From: Actinomycetes bacterium
Lineage (GTDB): Bacteria; Actinomycetota; Acidimicrobiia; Acidimicrobiales; Palsa-688
DNA: 64,000 nt
Assembly: GCA_021811865.1 (NCBI GenBank)
Contig: JAKAQB010000003.1
Span: 49,349 to 113,348, forward strand
Direction of reading: 5' to 3'
In this document: one piece after another, positions 27,274-35,251 of the stretch
How the letters are laid out: the number at the start of each line of letters is the position of its first letter
Position numbering within the stretch: the first letter of the stretch is position 1
Position numbers and translations under genes: made by a program
Notes under the pieces: model-generated
The model's database searches: none
What the model saw: the letters and a program-made list of their open reading frames with translations, nothing else
What the model was told of the DNA's origin: nothing

Positions 27274-28665
27274 ATGCGCTGGTCCCTTCCCGACCTCCTG
27301 GTCGCCACCGCAGGGCAGCTCCTGGCCGGATCGCCAACCACGGTGTTCAGCGGGGTGGGCACCGACTCGCGCCACCTCCCATCCGGCGCCCTCTTCGTGC
27401 CTATCCGCGCTACCCGAGACGGGCACGACTTCTTGACCGACGCGGTCTCGGCAGGTGCCGCCGGCTACCTGGTGGAGTCGGGACACCCGAGCACATCCCG
27501 GCTCCCGTCGGGGACGGCGGTCGCCGTCGCCGACACCGGGGCAGCGTTGCTCGACCTGGGCCGGGCCGCCCGCCGGCGGCTGCCAGGCCCGGTCGTCGGG
27601 ATCACCGGCTCGGTGGGCAAGACGTCCACCAAGGACTTCCTGGCAGGTGTCCTGGCGACGACGTGGCGGGTCACGGCGAGTGAGCAGTCGTTCAACAACG
27701 AGCTCGGCGTCCCGCTCACCCTGGCCAATGCCGCCGAGGACACGGAAGTGGCAGTTGTCGAAATGGGCGCACGGGGCATCGGGCACATCGCGCTGCTGTG
27801 CGACGTCGCCCGCCCGACCGTCGCCGTGGTGACCGCCGTGGCGGCCGTCCACACCCAACTGTTGGGCGGCCTCGAGCAGATCGCGCGAGCGAAGGCCGAG
27901 CTCGTCGACGCCGTCCCCCCGGACGGCACCACCGTGCTCAACGCTGACGACCCTCGGGTGAGCGCCATGGCCACGCGGACGAGGGCGCGCGTCCTCAGGT
28001 ACTCGGTGCTGGGAAGGCAGGACGCCGATGTGGTCGCCGATGACGTCCGTCTCGGCGACGACCTCAGGCCACGATTCCGCCTGCGCTCGCCTTGGGGGGA
28101 CACCGAGGTGCTGCTCGGCGCACGCGGGGCCCATCAGGTCGGCAACGGCCTTGCTGCTGCCGCCGCCGGACTGGCCTGTGGCACGCCGTTGGAGGCGGTC
28201 ATCTCAGGGCTGGCCGCATCGGAGGTTTCGCACTGGCGCATGGAGTTGGCCCGGACAGCCAGTGGAGCGCAGGTCATAAACGACGCGTACAACGCCAATC
28301 CGGTGTCGGTCGCGGCGGCGTTGCATGCGCTGGCTCGCTTGCCGGCACGCCGGCGCGTCGCCGTGCTCGGTGAGATGGCCGAGCTCGGGTCAGAGACCGC
28401 CGACGAGCACCGGGCGGTCGCTGTGCTTGCCACGGAGCTCGGAGTGGAGCTGGTGGCGGTCGGCACCCCGGCGTACGGTGTGACGCCGGTGGAGGGCGTC
28501 GAGGCGGCTGTCGGGGCGCTCGGCGTCCTGGGGCCGGGGGACGCGGTCCTCGTGAAAGGCAGCCGCGTCGCCGGGCTGGAGCGCCTGGCGCAGCGTCTGT
28601 GCATCCAGCCCGGTGCCGGGGGTGTCCAGTCCGGTACCGGGGCTGCGGGCGCGCCCCGCCAGTGA
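27274..28665 (+). CDS. murF: MurF, UDP-MurNAc-tripeptide:D-Ala-D-Ala ligase
   Basis: The 463-residue protein has the Mur-ligase layout: N-terminal UDP-binding part (FSGVGTDSRHLPSGALFVPI), ATP loop GITGSVGKTST at about residues 109-119, the NNELGVPLTL and VVEMGARGIGHI motifs, LNADDPRV, and ASHWRMEL-type and NDAYNANPVS motifs of the C-terminal domain. It adds D-Ala-D-Ala to the peptidoglycan precursor in the cytoplasm. It stands outside any dcw-type cluster, so it may be the relocated sole copy or a paralogue. The start is ATG 27274; no clear ribosome site precedes it. The last 20 or so residues are low-complexity Gly/Ala. Confidence 0.92.
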   Translation: MRWSLPDLLVATAGQLLAGSPTTVFSGVGTDSRHLPSGALFVPIRATRDGHDFLTDAVSAGAAGYLVESGHPSTSRLPSGTAVAVADTGAALLDLGRAARRRLPGPVVGITGSVGKTSTKDFLAGVLATTWRVTASEQSFNNELGVPLTLANAAEDTEVAVVEMGARGIGHIALLCDVARPTVAVVTAVAAVHTQLLGGLEQIARAKAELVDAVPPDGTTVLNADDPRVSAMATRTRARVLRYSVLGRQDADVVADDVRLGDDLRPRFRLRSPWGDTEVLLGARGAHQVGNGLAAAAAGLACGTPLEAVISGLAASEVSHWRMELARTASGAQVINDAYNANPVSVAAALHALARLPARRRVAVLGEMAELGSETADEHRAVAVLATELGVELVAVGTPAYGVTPVEGVEAAVGALGVLGPGDAVLVKGSRVAGLERLAQRLCIQPGAGGVQSGTGAAGAPRQ

Positions 28666-28687
28666 CATCGATCGGGCGCTGGAACCG

Positions 28688-28951
28688 CTACGAGCCCGAC
28701 GTCCCCCCGGTGTGGCGACGAGACACGCTGGGGTTGAATGCGCCGCTGTTGGTCACGGCGCCGCTCAACCCGGATATTCCCGGCACCGTCGTCAAGGACT
28801 GGGTGGTGGTCGTTGGCGTCGGTTGGCTGCTGGCGGGTGCGGTCCATGGAGAGCTGCATGCGCCCAGAAGCAAGGCGGTCGCCACGACGAGCCCGGCGGC
28901 GGCGGCCCGGCGGCCGATCCGGTGGGCGTGCTCGACGAGACGGCTAGGCAT
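28688..28951 (-). CDS. Small lipoprotein of unknown function
   Basis: The 87-residue protein starts at ATG 28951 behind a good GGAGGA site. Basic residues are followed by a hydrophobic stretch (AAGLVVATALLLGAC) with lipobox LGAC, so Cys32 would be lipidated and the mature part anchored outside the membrane. The mature chain is a Pro/Thr/Ser-rich linker without a known domain. It lies downstream of the YdjC gene on the same strand. The export signal is convincing; the role is unknown. Confidence 0.65.
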   Translation of the reverse strand: MPSRLVEHAHRIGRRAAAAGLVVATALLLGACSSPWTAPASSQPTPTTTTQSLTTVPGISGLSGAVTNSGAFNPSVSRRHTGGTSGS

Positions 28952-29058
28952 TGTTCCTCCGGCGGTGGGATGGGCGGTGGCGGAAGCCTACGACGGCTCG
29001 CCCACCCTGATCGCATCGGCTGGCTCGCCGGTCAGGAGGTGGGCTGGCCGAGGCGCAG

Positions 29059-29901
29059 TCAACGGCTACGAGAGCGCTGGGCGTCGCGCAGGCGCCTCCA
29101 GCCGATGAGGGTGACTTCCGCCCGGCGGACGATGGTGCGCAAGGAGTCACCTGACAGGGCGAGATCGAGGTCTTCGACCCGGGCTGGCCAGTCGGGTGCG
29201 ACCGAGCGGAGGTCGGGGGAGTCCGTCGCCGGCCGGAGGACGACTTCTGTCACCCCAGGTGGGAGGTCGACGAGCAGCTCCTCCAGGGCGAAGCGCGCGC
29301 TACGGTTGCGAGGCACGCGCACCACGTTGTCGGGGGTGAGCACGCCCTCATCGGCGGCCAGGCCACGGAAGCGGAACCCGACGGCGCGCTCGGCGCTCGC
29401 TGGCGGCAGCCGGAGCGGAAGCCCGAACTCGATCGCCATGTCGAGAGCGATGTCGAAGAACTCCGGTCGCAGCTCGAGCGCGCCGAGGTGCGTGCTCAGG
29501 TGGCTGATGTCGAACCCCCAGTAGACAGCCCGCTCCACCTGCGCCCGGCATTCCCGGCGGACCTCCTCGGTGTCTCCGTGGTCCCAGAGGTCCTCGAGGG
29601 TGCGTGGGAACCCTCCGTCGCCATCCAGCAGGGAAGGGCAGTGGGTGATCGGTCCCCAGCGGAGGAGGTCGTACTCGGCGTTGAGGGTGAGGTGGACGCC
29701 GACGTCCTCACCTCTGTAGCGCGCCGCCGCCTCGCGGGCCCAGGGTCCTGGGATGACGAGACCGGCCGAGGTTGCCAGGCCGCCTCGCAGGGCCTCGTAC
29801 ACGCCCGTGTTGTGGGCGTGGGTGACGCCCAGCTCGTCGCATGTGACGATGAGGAAACGGGTGCCGGCATCCCCGCCGAGCGCGTCGGCCAGCGGCGTCA
29901 T
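29059..29901 (-). CDS. YdjC/ChbG-like carbohydrate deacetylase
   Basis: The 280-residue protein has the YdjC metal-site motifs: FLIVTCDELGVTHAHN near the N-terminus (Asp-Glu instead of the more usual Asp-Asp), DVGVHLTLNAEYDLLRW, and a histidine pair in DISHLSTHLGALELRPEF. YdjC proteins remove acetyl groups from oligosaccharides such as chitobiose. The start is placed at ATG 29901, which overlaps the stop of a short upstream frame (ATGA). In-frame extension upstream is possible but reads as low-complexity sequence. The substrate is unknown. Confidence 0.8.
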   Translation of the reverse strand: MTPLADALGGDAGTRFLIVTCDELGVTHAHNTGVYEALRGGLATSAGLVIPGPWAREAAARYRGEDVGVHLTLNAEYDLLRWGPITHCPSLLDGDGGFPRTLEDLWDHGDTEEVRRECRAQVERAVYWGFDISHLSTHLGALELRPEFFDIALDMAIEFGLPLRLPPASAERAVGFRFRGLAADEGVLTPDNVVRVPRNRSARFALEELLVDLPPGVTEVVLRPATDSPDLRSVAPDWPARVEDLDLALSGDSLRTIVRRAEVTLIGWRRLRDAQRSRSR

Positions 29902-29975
29902 GGAGCGACCACGAGAGAGGTCATCGGTGCTGGCGCCCGATGGTCTTCCCGGCGGCGAAGCGTGACCCCCGGCAT
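29898..29975 (-). CDS. Possible 25-codon leader ORF coupled to the YdjC gene
   Basis: ATG 29975 lies 6 nt behind a TAGGCT box (29982-29987), the leaderless pattern used by neighbouring genes. It opens a 25-codon frame whose TGA overlaps the YdjC ATG by four bases (29898-29901). This would explain how the YdjC gene, which lacks a ribosome site, is translated. No homologue is recognised; coding is inferred only from this arrangement. Confidence 0.35.
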   Translation of the reverse strand: MPGVTLRRREDHRAPAPMTSLVVAP

Positions 29976-29981
29976 GGGCGG

Positions 29982-29987
29982 AGCCTA
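29982..29987 (-). promoter_or_regulatory. Leaderless -10 box (TAGGCT) upstream of the YdjC unit
   Basis: On the minus strand TAGGCT is followed by 6 nt and ATG 29975. Confidence 0.4.
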
Positions 29988-30082
29988 CCGGCGGCGGGCA
30001 GCGGGGCATCGGGGCGATCGGTGTGACGAGCAACAGGGGATTGCGGGAGTGAGTGTCACACCTCCTGAGGAGAATGAGAGGC

Positions 30083-30289
30083 ATGGCGATCCAGCTCCGC
30101 CTCCTCGATCCCGACGAGGTGACGTCCCCACGGGGTGCGGCAACACCCGCAGCGCCGCTTGCCGACGCCGGTCTCGACGTCGTACGCCCCTGGACCCCTG
30201 AGCAGCGAACCTGCGAGATCGGTCGGCGCGGTGTCGAGCAGGCGCGGCGGGCGCTGGCCGCTGCCGTCGCACGCTCCTCGGCCGCCTGA
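30083..30289 (+). CDS. Small hypothetical protein
   Basis: The 68-residue frame starts MAIQLRLLDPDEV behind GAGGAGAATGAGAGG, a plausible ribosome site. The C-terminal half is helical and basic (RRGVEQARRALAAAVARSS). It lies just before a luciferase-like oxidoreductase gene on the same strand. I do not recognise a family. The ribosome site and codon pattern support coding, but it is small. Confidence 0.5.
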   Translation: MAIQLRLLDPDEVTSPRGAATPAAPLADAGLDVVRPWTPEQRTCEIGRRGVEQARRALAAAVARSSAA

Positions 30290-30346
30290 GCTCGTCTGCC
30301 CGGACACTGCCTGGCCGTTACCCCCGAGCGCGACCCCCTCCGGCGT

Positions 30347-30352
30347 TAGCAT
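30347..30352 (+). promoter_or_regulatory. Leaderless -10 box (TAGCAT)
   Basis: TAGCAT, 8 nt, then GTG 30361 of the luciferase-like oxidoreductase; no ribosome site intervenes. Confidence 0.5.
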
Positions 30353-30360
30353 CTGCCGCC

Positions 30361-31311
30361 GTGTCCTACGGCATCACGATCCCCTTCGACGGCGTCGCGC
30401 TGGCTGAGCATCGGAGCTGGTTCGAGGAGATCGCCCGGCTCGGCTACACCGACGTGTGGTCCGCCGAAGTCGACGGCACCGACGCCTTCACCCCCCTCGC
30501 GCTCGCCGCCGCCTGGGAGCCGACGTTGCGCCTGGGAACGGCGATCGTCCCGTCGTTCACCCGGGGCCCGGCACTGGTGGCGCAGTCGGCGGCCGCCATG
30601 GCGGAAGCGGCGCCTGGGCGGTTCGCCCTCGGCGTGGGGACCTCCTCCAACGTGATCGTCCAACGATGGAACGGTCTGGTGTTCGACAAGCCCTACCAAC
30701 GCACCCGCGATCTCGTCCGGTTCCTGCACCGGGCCCTCGCCGGCGAGCGGGTCGACGACGAGTACGAGACCTTCACCGTGCGGGGCTTCCGGCTCGGCAG
30801 GCCGCCGGCGGTGCCGCCCCCCATCCTCGTCGCGGCCCTGCGTCCCGGCATGCTCCGCCTCGCCGGGCGAGAGGCAGACGGCGCCATCGTCAACTGGCTT
30901 GCGGCCGACGACGTTCCGACAGCTGTCGCCGAGATCGGACCGGACCGTGAAGTCGTCGCACGCATCTTCGTATGCCCCTCGGAGGACACCGACACCGTCC
31001 GGCACCAGGCCAGGCGACTGATCGCCGCATACCTCAACGTCCCCGTCTACGCCGCCTTCCACGAGTGGCTCGGCCGCGGGACCGCCCTGCGGGGGATGTG
31101 GGACGCGTGGGCAACCGGCGACCGCCGAGCGGCGGCGGCGGCCATCCCCGACGACGTCGTCGACTCCCTCGTGCTCCACGGCTCGGCAGCATCCGTGCGT
31201 GACCAGATCGGCCGTTATGTCGCCAATGGCGTGACGACGCCGGCGCTCGCGCTCCTGCCACTCGCCGGCGTCGACCAGCGCACCGCCATACGTGAGCTGG
31301 CCCCCCATTGA
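30361..31311 (+). CDS. LLM-class (luciferase-like) F420-type oxidoreductase
   Basis: The 316-residue TIM-barrel protein has the family pattern: ITIPFDGVALAEHRSWFEEIARLGYTDVWSAEVDGTDAF, split here only for description, RLGTAIVPSFTRGPALVAQ, FALGVGTSSNVIVQRWNG and PPPILVAALRPGMLRLAGREADG. Members use F420 or FMN to reduce or oxygenate varied substrates; in actinobacteria F420 is common. The substrate cannot be predicted. GTG 30361 follows a leaderless -10 box. A 55-bp palindromic repeat lies about 200 bp beyond its stop. Confidence 0.85.
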   Translation: MSYGITIPFDGVALAEHRSWFEEIARLGYTDVWSAEVDGTDAFTPLALAAAWEPTLRLGTAIVPSFTRGPALVAQSAAAMAEAAPGRFALGVGTSSNVIVQRWNGLVFDKPYQRTRDLVRFLHRALAGERVDDEYETFTVRGFRLGRPPAVPPPILVAALRPGMLRLAGREADGAIVNWLAADDVPTAVAEIGPDREVVARIFVCPSEDTDTVRHQARRLIAAYLNVPVYAAFHEWLGRGTALRGMWDAWATGDRRAAAAAIPDDVVDSLVLHGSAASVRDQIGRYVANGVTTPALALLPLAGVDQRTAIRELAPH

Positions 31312-31757
31312 CCTCCATCAGCCCGAACTTCCTCCCGATCGCAGGATCGCTGGGGTCGATGTGGCGCTCCATCTGGTGGTTCGCGTTTGGGGACCGTCAC
31401 ACACGCAGGCATGCATGGGACACCACGTCGATCCCCGGCGAGCGCCTGAGGGTGGCGGGGGCGCCCGCTCGGATGGGACGTGTCGGTCCACACCGGAACC
31501 AGAGACGGGCTCGGGCACGTTGTTCGGGCAGTTGTCTGCGATTATCGCGGTCAACTGCCCGAACAACGCGATGGCGATGGCCCCATGCCGACCCTGCCGA
31601 TCCCTCTGGATCTTCCGTCATCCTGGCTCTTCCGTCATCCTGGCTCCTCTGGCCCTTCCGGGAGGGGTTGGCCCGCTGCGATCGGGGAGTACTTCGGGTT
31701 GCCGTGGTCCAGTCGGCGTAGCGGCGACCACAGCACCGCTGCCCCAAGCCCGTCCCG
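31312..31757. other. Intergenic region with a palindromic element and a short tandem repeat
   Basis: Between two convergent genes. It holds the 55-bp palindrome (31516-31570) and two 17-bp copies of TCTTCCGTCATCCTGGC (31611-31627 and 31628-31644). I see no credible gene. Confidence 0.6.
31516..31570. repeat. 55-bp near-perfect palindromic repeat, copy 1
   Basis: Arms of 27 bp (31516-31542 and 31544-31570) pair with 3 mismatches around a 1-nt centre. The outer 17 bp of the dyad (CGTTGTTCGGGCAGTTG and its complement) are exact. It shares sequence and length with copy 2 at 47185-47239. It lies between convergent genes, so it could act as a bidirectional terminator or be a REP/MITE-like element. 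Confidence 0.9.
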
Positions 31758-32075
31758 TCAGTCGGGAGGGAACAGGCGGAGCTGCTCGCTCCGGACGGCC
31801 CGGGACGTGAGTGGTTCCCAGCCTCGCCTGCCCCGAGGGCCGGTGACGCTCACCTCGATCCCTTCCACGGGCAGGCTGCGGGTGGCGCCTCGGTCATCCC
31901 GGATGGTGACGCTGCCGTCACGCTCCCGGTGGCTGACGGTCCCCGGGCGCCAGCGGCGGTAGCCCGGCGCGCGCCAACGCACCGCCTCCCCGGCCCGGAG
32001 GCCGAGGATCACCAGGCCGGGATGAGCGGTCCCACGATGAGCGGTCCCTCGGCCGGCGGAGGGGTCGTCGACCAC
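31758..32075 (-). CDS. Small conserved-looking hypothetical protein
   Basis: The 105-residue protein has a possible beta-rich SH3-like core (GEAVRWRAPGYRRWRPGTVS and GSVTIRDDRGATRSLPVEG) and ends RSEQLRLFPPD. The final QLRLF resembles a beta-clamp-binding peptide (QLxLF), hinting at a DNA replication/repair partner. GTG 32075 lies 6 nt behind a TATGCT leaderless box. No named family is assigned. Confidence 0.55.
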   Translation of the reverse strand: MVDDPSAGRGTAHRGTAHPGLVILGLRAGEAVRWRAPGYRRWRPGTVSHRERDGSVTIRDDRGATRSLPVEGIEVSVTGPRGRRGWEPLTSRAVRSEQLRLFPPD

Positions 32076-32081
32076 CCGGCG

Positions 32082-32087
32082 AGCATA
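32082..32087 (-). promoter_or_regulatory. Leaderless -10 box (TATGCT)
   Basis: On the minus strand TATGCT, 6 nt, then GTG 32075. Confidence 0.45.
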
Positions 32088-32104
32088 TTCGTGGGCAACG
32101 CCTG

Positions 32105-32716
32105 TCAGTTGGGGACGGTCGTCTGCTTGAGCTCGTTGAGCGCCGGCCAGCCGTTGATGAGGTCGAGCAACCGGGTGATCGTGGCGCGGGCGCGCTCGGT
32201 GTCGCCGTCGGCCCGGTCCATCAGCCGCACGAACATGGCGCGGTCACCCACGATGAACGTCGGTACGCCAAAGACCTCGTGCGTCTCTACCGCGGTGGTG
32301 TGCTCCTTGCGGTACACCTCGAGCGGCCAGCCGTCGTCGATCTCGGCGAACACCGCAGCCGCGTCCACCCCTGCGCCCTCGACAGCCTTGGCGATAATCG
32401 AGCGGTCGCGCAGGTCAGCGGCGTCACGGTGGCGCGCGTCGAACAGGGCCTGATGCACATCGAGGAACTTGTCGGGCATCCGGTCGCGCACGACTATGCC
32501 TGCCTCGTTGGCGACCAGCCCCGGGTAGCGGTCCGGCTCGTCGAAGACCGGCGGCTGACCGTCCTCCACATGCGGCTGATCGAGGGAGAAGGCCAGGAAT
32601 TGCACCTCCCACGGGCCACCCGCCCGGAGGGCGGTGACGAGATGGTCGTGGGCGTTGCGGGCGAAGGGGCACCGGTAGTCCCAGGTGACGGCAAACGACA
32701 TGTCCATGCGCGACAC
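32105..32716 (-). CDS. DsbA-family (HCCA-isomerase/FrnE-like) thioredoxin-fold protein
   Basis: The 203-residue protein has a thioredoxin-fold start FAVTWDYRCPFARNAHDHL and a cis-proline motif VFGVPTFIVGDRAMF. The active-site region has a single Cys (CPFA) rather than CxxC, as in isomerase or glutathione-transferase-kappa-like DsbA relatives. It may act on a low-molecular thiol adduct, possibly mycothiol given mca nearby, but this is speculative. Start could be any of three nearby ATGs (32716, 32707, 32701). It follows the PAP2 gene on the same strand. Confidence 0.75.
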   Translation of the reverse strand: MSRMDMSFAVTWDYRCPFARNAHDHLVTALRAGGPWEVQFLAFSLDQPHVEDGQPPVFDEPDRYPGLVANEAGIVVRDRMPDKFLDVHQALFDARHRDAADLRDRSIIAKAVEGAGVDAAAVFAEIDDGWPLEVYRKEHTTAVETHEVFGVPTFIVGDRAMFVRLMDRADGDTERARATITRLLDLINGWPALNELKQTTVPN

Positions 32717-32794
32717 AACGACGCGCCGGGGTCAGGGATTCCACGCCCTCCGCCAGACGGGTGGGCCGGCGGCAACACACGTGGCGGCTGGTGG

Positions 32795-33382
32795 TCAGCC
32801 GGTCGCCGGCGCCGGCGCCGGCGACTCCAAGGGCACAAGCGACCGGGCGATCTCGCCGAGGGCGGCACCGAGGAGCGCACCGGCCACGACGTCGGAGGCG
32901 TGATGGATGCGTACGTGGACGCGGCTCAGGGCCACGATGACGGCGACGGCGTAGTACAGGGGCCACAGTGCGTCCCCGTCGCGGAGCAGGGCGGCTCCGA
33001 AGAAGGCGGCGCTGGCGTGGCCGCTCGGGAAGCTGCTGCTGCGCGGCATCCGGAGGTACAGCGGGCGGGGACCCTCGTAGCTGGGGCGGGCACGGTGGAA
33101 CACCCACTTCACCGGGCCGTTGACGAGCGCCGATTCGACGCCGAGCCCGACGACCGCCCGCAGGAGGGGGCGGCGCCACTCCTGGTCCCGCAGGCGTGCC
33201 GCCTGCCCGGCGGCGAGGAGCATCCACAGCACCCCGTGGTCGCCGAGGGCGCTCGCGGCGTACATGACGGCGTCGACCGACCGCTTGCCTCGCAGCCGCC
33301 GGGCGATGAGGTCGTCGGCGAAGCGGTCGAAGACGCTGACCGCCCGGGCCGGTCCCGGGGGCAACAGGCGGATGGTGCTCAC
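32795..33382 (-). CDS. PAP2-superfamily phosphatase, membrane-bound
   Basis: The 195-residue protein has all three PAP2 motifs in order: KWVFHRARPSYEGP, SSFPSGHASAAF and SRVHVRIHHASDVVAGALLG, with hydrophobic segments between. It would dephosphorylate a lipid phosphate or pyrophosphate at the membrane. GTG 33382 overlaps the stop of the upstream nuclease gene by 4 bp (GTGA), so it is translationally coupled. Its exact lipid substrate is unknown. Confidence 0.87.
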   Translation of the reverse strand: MSTIRLLPPGPARAVSVFDRFADDLIARRLRGKRSVDAVMYAASALGDHGVLWMLLAAGQAARLRDQEWRRPLLRAVVGLGVESALVNGPVKWVFHRARPSYEGPRPLYLRMPRSSSFPSGHASAAFFGAALLRDGDALWPLYYAVAVIVALSRVHVRIHHASDVVAGALLGAALGEIARSLVPLESPAPAPATG

Positions 33383-34281
33383 GCCCGCGCCCCGACCGCC
33401 GCCGCAAGCCCCGCCCCGACCGCCCCGACCGCCCCGGCCGCCCCGGCCGCCCCGACCGCCCCGACCGCCCCGACCGCCCCGACCGCCGGCCGGCTCGGCA
33501 GCGCCGACAGATCCCCGCCTACCGAGGGGCAGAACGCATGGAACCCGCACCACTCGCAGAGCCGGCCGGGCCGGGGCCGGAAGTCCTCCTGGTCGCAGGC
33601 CCGCTCGACGGCTGCCCACACCGCCGCCGTCTGCTGGCGGAGTCCACGCAGTGACTGGTCGTCGGGGATGGTGCTGATGGCGATCGGCTCGCGGAGGTGC
33701 AGTAGCTGGATGCGTGCCGGCCTCACGCCGAGCATCCCCTCGCAGAGCAACGCGTAGAAGTGCACGCCGACGAGCCGGGACTGCTCGTAGCCCTCCGAAG
33801 GGGCGCGCCCGGTCTTGTAGTCCGTCACCACCAGGCGTCCGTCGAGGTCGAGGTCCAGCCGGTCGATGATCCCCGTCAGCCGGAGCGAGCCGAGCCGGAC
33901 CTCGAGGCGCAGCTCGGTGCCGATGGCGCGCACCGCCCGGGGGTCCTCGAGCTCGAAGTCGTTGCGGACGAGGGTGGCGGCGTCGGCGAGGAAGCCGGCG
34001 CGCTCCTCCTCGCTGAGGGCCATGCCGGCGTACTCCGGATCCTCGAGCACCTCTAGCGCGGCCCGCTCCAGCTTGGCCAGGGCGGCGTCAACCGTCCGCT
34101 GCGCGGGGGGCTCCTCCTGGAAGAGCAGCTGCAGCGCCCGGTGCACGACCGTGCCCCTGGCCGCCGCCGGCGAGGGGGGCTCGGGGAGGCGGTCGATGTT
34201 GGCCAACCGGAAGGCGAGGGCGCAGTCCTTGAAGGTGTTGACCTTGGTGGGGGACAGCGATGTCGGCAACGGCAGGGTCAT
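33379..34281 (-). CDS. PD-(D/E)XK nuclease, Cas4/RecB-type with Fe-S cysteines
   Basis: The 300-residue protein has the nuclease core LTGIIDRLDLDLDGRLVVTDYKTGRAP (Asp and Lys of the PD-D/ExK fold) with an upstream histidine in RGTVVHRALQLLF. Cys20 plus C242-C245-C251 (CEWCGFHAFC) match the four-cysteine iron-sulphur arrangement of Cas4, AddB and Exo5 proteins. The last 40 residues are a low-complexity VGAVGA/VGAAGA tail coded by a 9-bp repeat. There is no CRISPR array or cas gene nearby; a DNA-repair role is most likely. It is first in a unit with the PAP2 gene. Confidence 0.85.
   Translation of the reverse strand: MTLPLPTSLSPTKVNTFKDCALAFRLANIDRLPEPPSPAAARGTVVHRALQLLFQEEPPAQRTVDAALAKLERAALEVLEDPEYAGMALSEEERAGFLADAATLVRNDFELEDPRAVRAIGTELRLEVRLGSLRLTGIIDRLDLDLDGRLVVTDYKTGRAPSEGYEQSRLVGVHFYALLCEGMLGVRPARIQLLHLREPIAISTIPDDQSLRGLRQQTAAVWAAVERACDQEDFRPRPGRLCEWCGFHAFCPSVGGDLSALPSRPAVGAVGAVGAVGAAGAAGAVGAVGAGLAAAVGARA
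33409..33486 (-). repeat. 9-bp GC-rich microsatellite inside the nuclease gene
   Basis: Units close to CCGACCGCC or CCGGCCGCC repeat about eight times and code for alternating Val/Ala-Gly-Ala in the C-terminal tail. Similar 9-bp runs occur at 47.3 kb and 48.6 kb. Confidence 0.8.
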
Positions 34282-34289
34282 CGCATGGA

Positions 34290-34295
34290 AGGCTA
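34290..34295 (-). promoter_or_regulatory. Leaderless -10 box (TAGCCT)
   Basis: On the minus strand TAGCCT, 8 nt, then ATG 34281 of the nuclease gene. Confidence 0.45.
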
Positions 34296-34327
34296 ACGAG
34301 CGGCACTGACGGTGAGGGGGAGCCTGG

Positions 34328-35197
34328 TCATCCGCCGACCCGGGCGGCGTCGAGGGCGGCGCCGATCGCAGCGCCGATCCTGGCGGGCGCGACCATCGGC
34401 CCGAAGTGGTCCAGGTCCCCGTGGATCTCGAGCCGTGCGTCGGGCAGCCGGGCGGCGACCGGCGGTGCGACGGCGCCGCCCCCGGTCAGCTCCCAGCCCT
34501 TCCCGACGGTCACCGGCGGCGCGACGCGGTCGAGCTCGTCCCACACCGGGGATGCAGCGGCGCCGCCGAAAACCGACGCCTCCTCCTCCGGCCGGCATGC
34601 CAACCGGACGGACCCGTCCGGCTCGTCGACGAACCCGTGGGCGACGTAGCCCTCCAACACCTCCCGGTCGAAGGCGGCGAACGGCGACTTGCCTGCGTAG
34701 TTGGCCAGTGCGTCCTCCCGGGAAGCGAAGCGGAGCCGGCGCTTCCTGGCGAGCTCGCTCAGCCCGGAGCCGTCGGCGGCGGGCTCGTGGCCCTTCGGGA
34801 CCACGGCCGGCTCGTAGCAGTACAAGGCCCTGAACGTGCCGGGGCGCAGCTGTTCGCAGCGCAGCAGGACGGCCCCCCCGAGGGAGTGGCCGGCGCCGTA
34901 GAGGGGCTCGCCGGCGCCGACGGCATCGGCGACGGCGAGCAGGTCGAGGGCGAAGCGGTCCCAGTCGCTGTAGTCGCCGTCGGGGGCGTGTCCCGAGGAT
35001 CCGTGGCCGCGCTGGTCGACGCCCCAGACGTGGAAGCGGGGCCGCAGCGGCCCGGCGACGGGCAGCCACACCTTGGCGTGGAAGCCGGTGCCGTGGGCGA
35101 GCAGGAGCGGCGGCCCGTCGCCGCCGAGGTCCCAGGTGGCCACCTCGATGCCGCCGTCGCCGACGACTCGCGGCCCGGCAGTCCAGTGATCGCGCAC
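34328..35197 (-). CDS. Alpha/beta-fold hydrolase
   Basis: The 289-residue enzyme has LLLAHGTGFHAKVWLPV, VDQRGHGSS, nucleophile elbow GAGHSLGGAVLL and catalytic His in GDLDHFGPM. The lid contains ALANYAGKSPFAAFDREVLEGY, the phrase shared with the decayed hydrolase at 12.9-13.4 kb. The start is set at GTG 35197, 6 nt behind a TACGGT box; a longer frame from 35218 would place that box inside the gene. It is divergent from the SnoaL-like gene with back-to-back promoters. Substrate unknown. Confidence 0.85.
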   Translation of the reverse strand: MRDHWTAGPRVVGDGGIEVATWDLGGDGPPLLLAHGTGFHAKVWLPVAGPLRPRFHVWGVDQRGHGSSGHAPDGDYSDWDRFALDLLAVADAVGAGEPLYGAGHSLGGAVLLRCEQLRPGTFRALYCYEPAVVPKGHEPAADGSGLSELARKRRLRFASREDALANYAGKSPFAAFDREVLEGYVAHGFVDEPDGSVRLACRPEEEASVFGGAAASPVWDELDRVAPPVTVGKGWELTGGGAVAPPVAARLPDARLEIHGDLDHFGPMVAPARIGAAIGAALDAARVGG

Positions 35198-35203
35198 CGA
35201 AGG

Positions 35204-35243
35204 ACCGTAGCGGTGCACCGGCGCCGAGCGGCAACACTACGGT
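35204..35243. promoter_or_regulatory. Back-to-back leaderless promoters
   Basis: TACGGT at 35204-35209 on the minus strand lies 6 nt before GTG 35197. TACGGT at 35238-35243 on the plus strand lies 8 nt before ATG 35252. The two identical -10 boxes drive divergent genes from a 54-bp gap. Confidence 0.5.
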
Positions 35244-35251
35244 TTGGCGGG

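Noticed and set aside
28599..29108. Plus-strand frame continuing after murF
   Set aside because: It overlaps the lipoprotein gene on the other strand, which has a ribosome site and a convincing lipobox.
33379..34281. Cas4-like nuclease as part of a CRISPR system
   Set aside because: No cas1/cas2 or repeat-spacer array in the window; four-cysteine RecB-type nucleases also occur in general repair.
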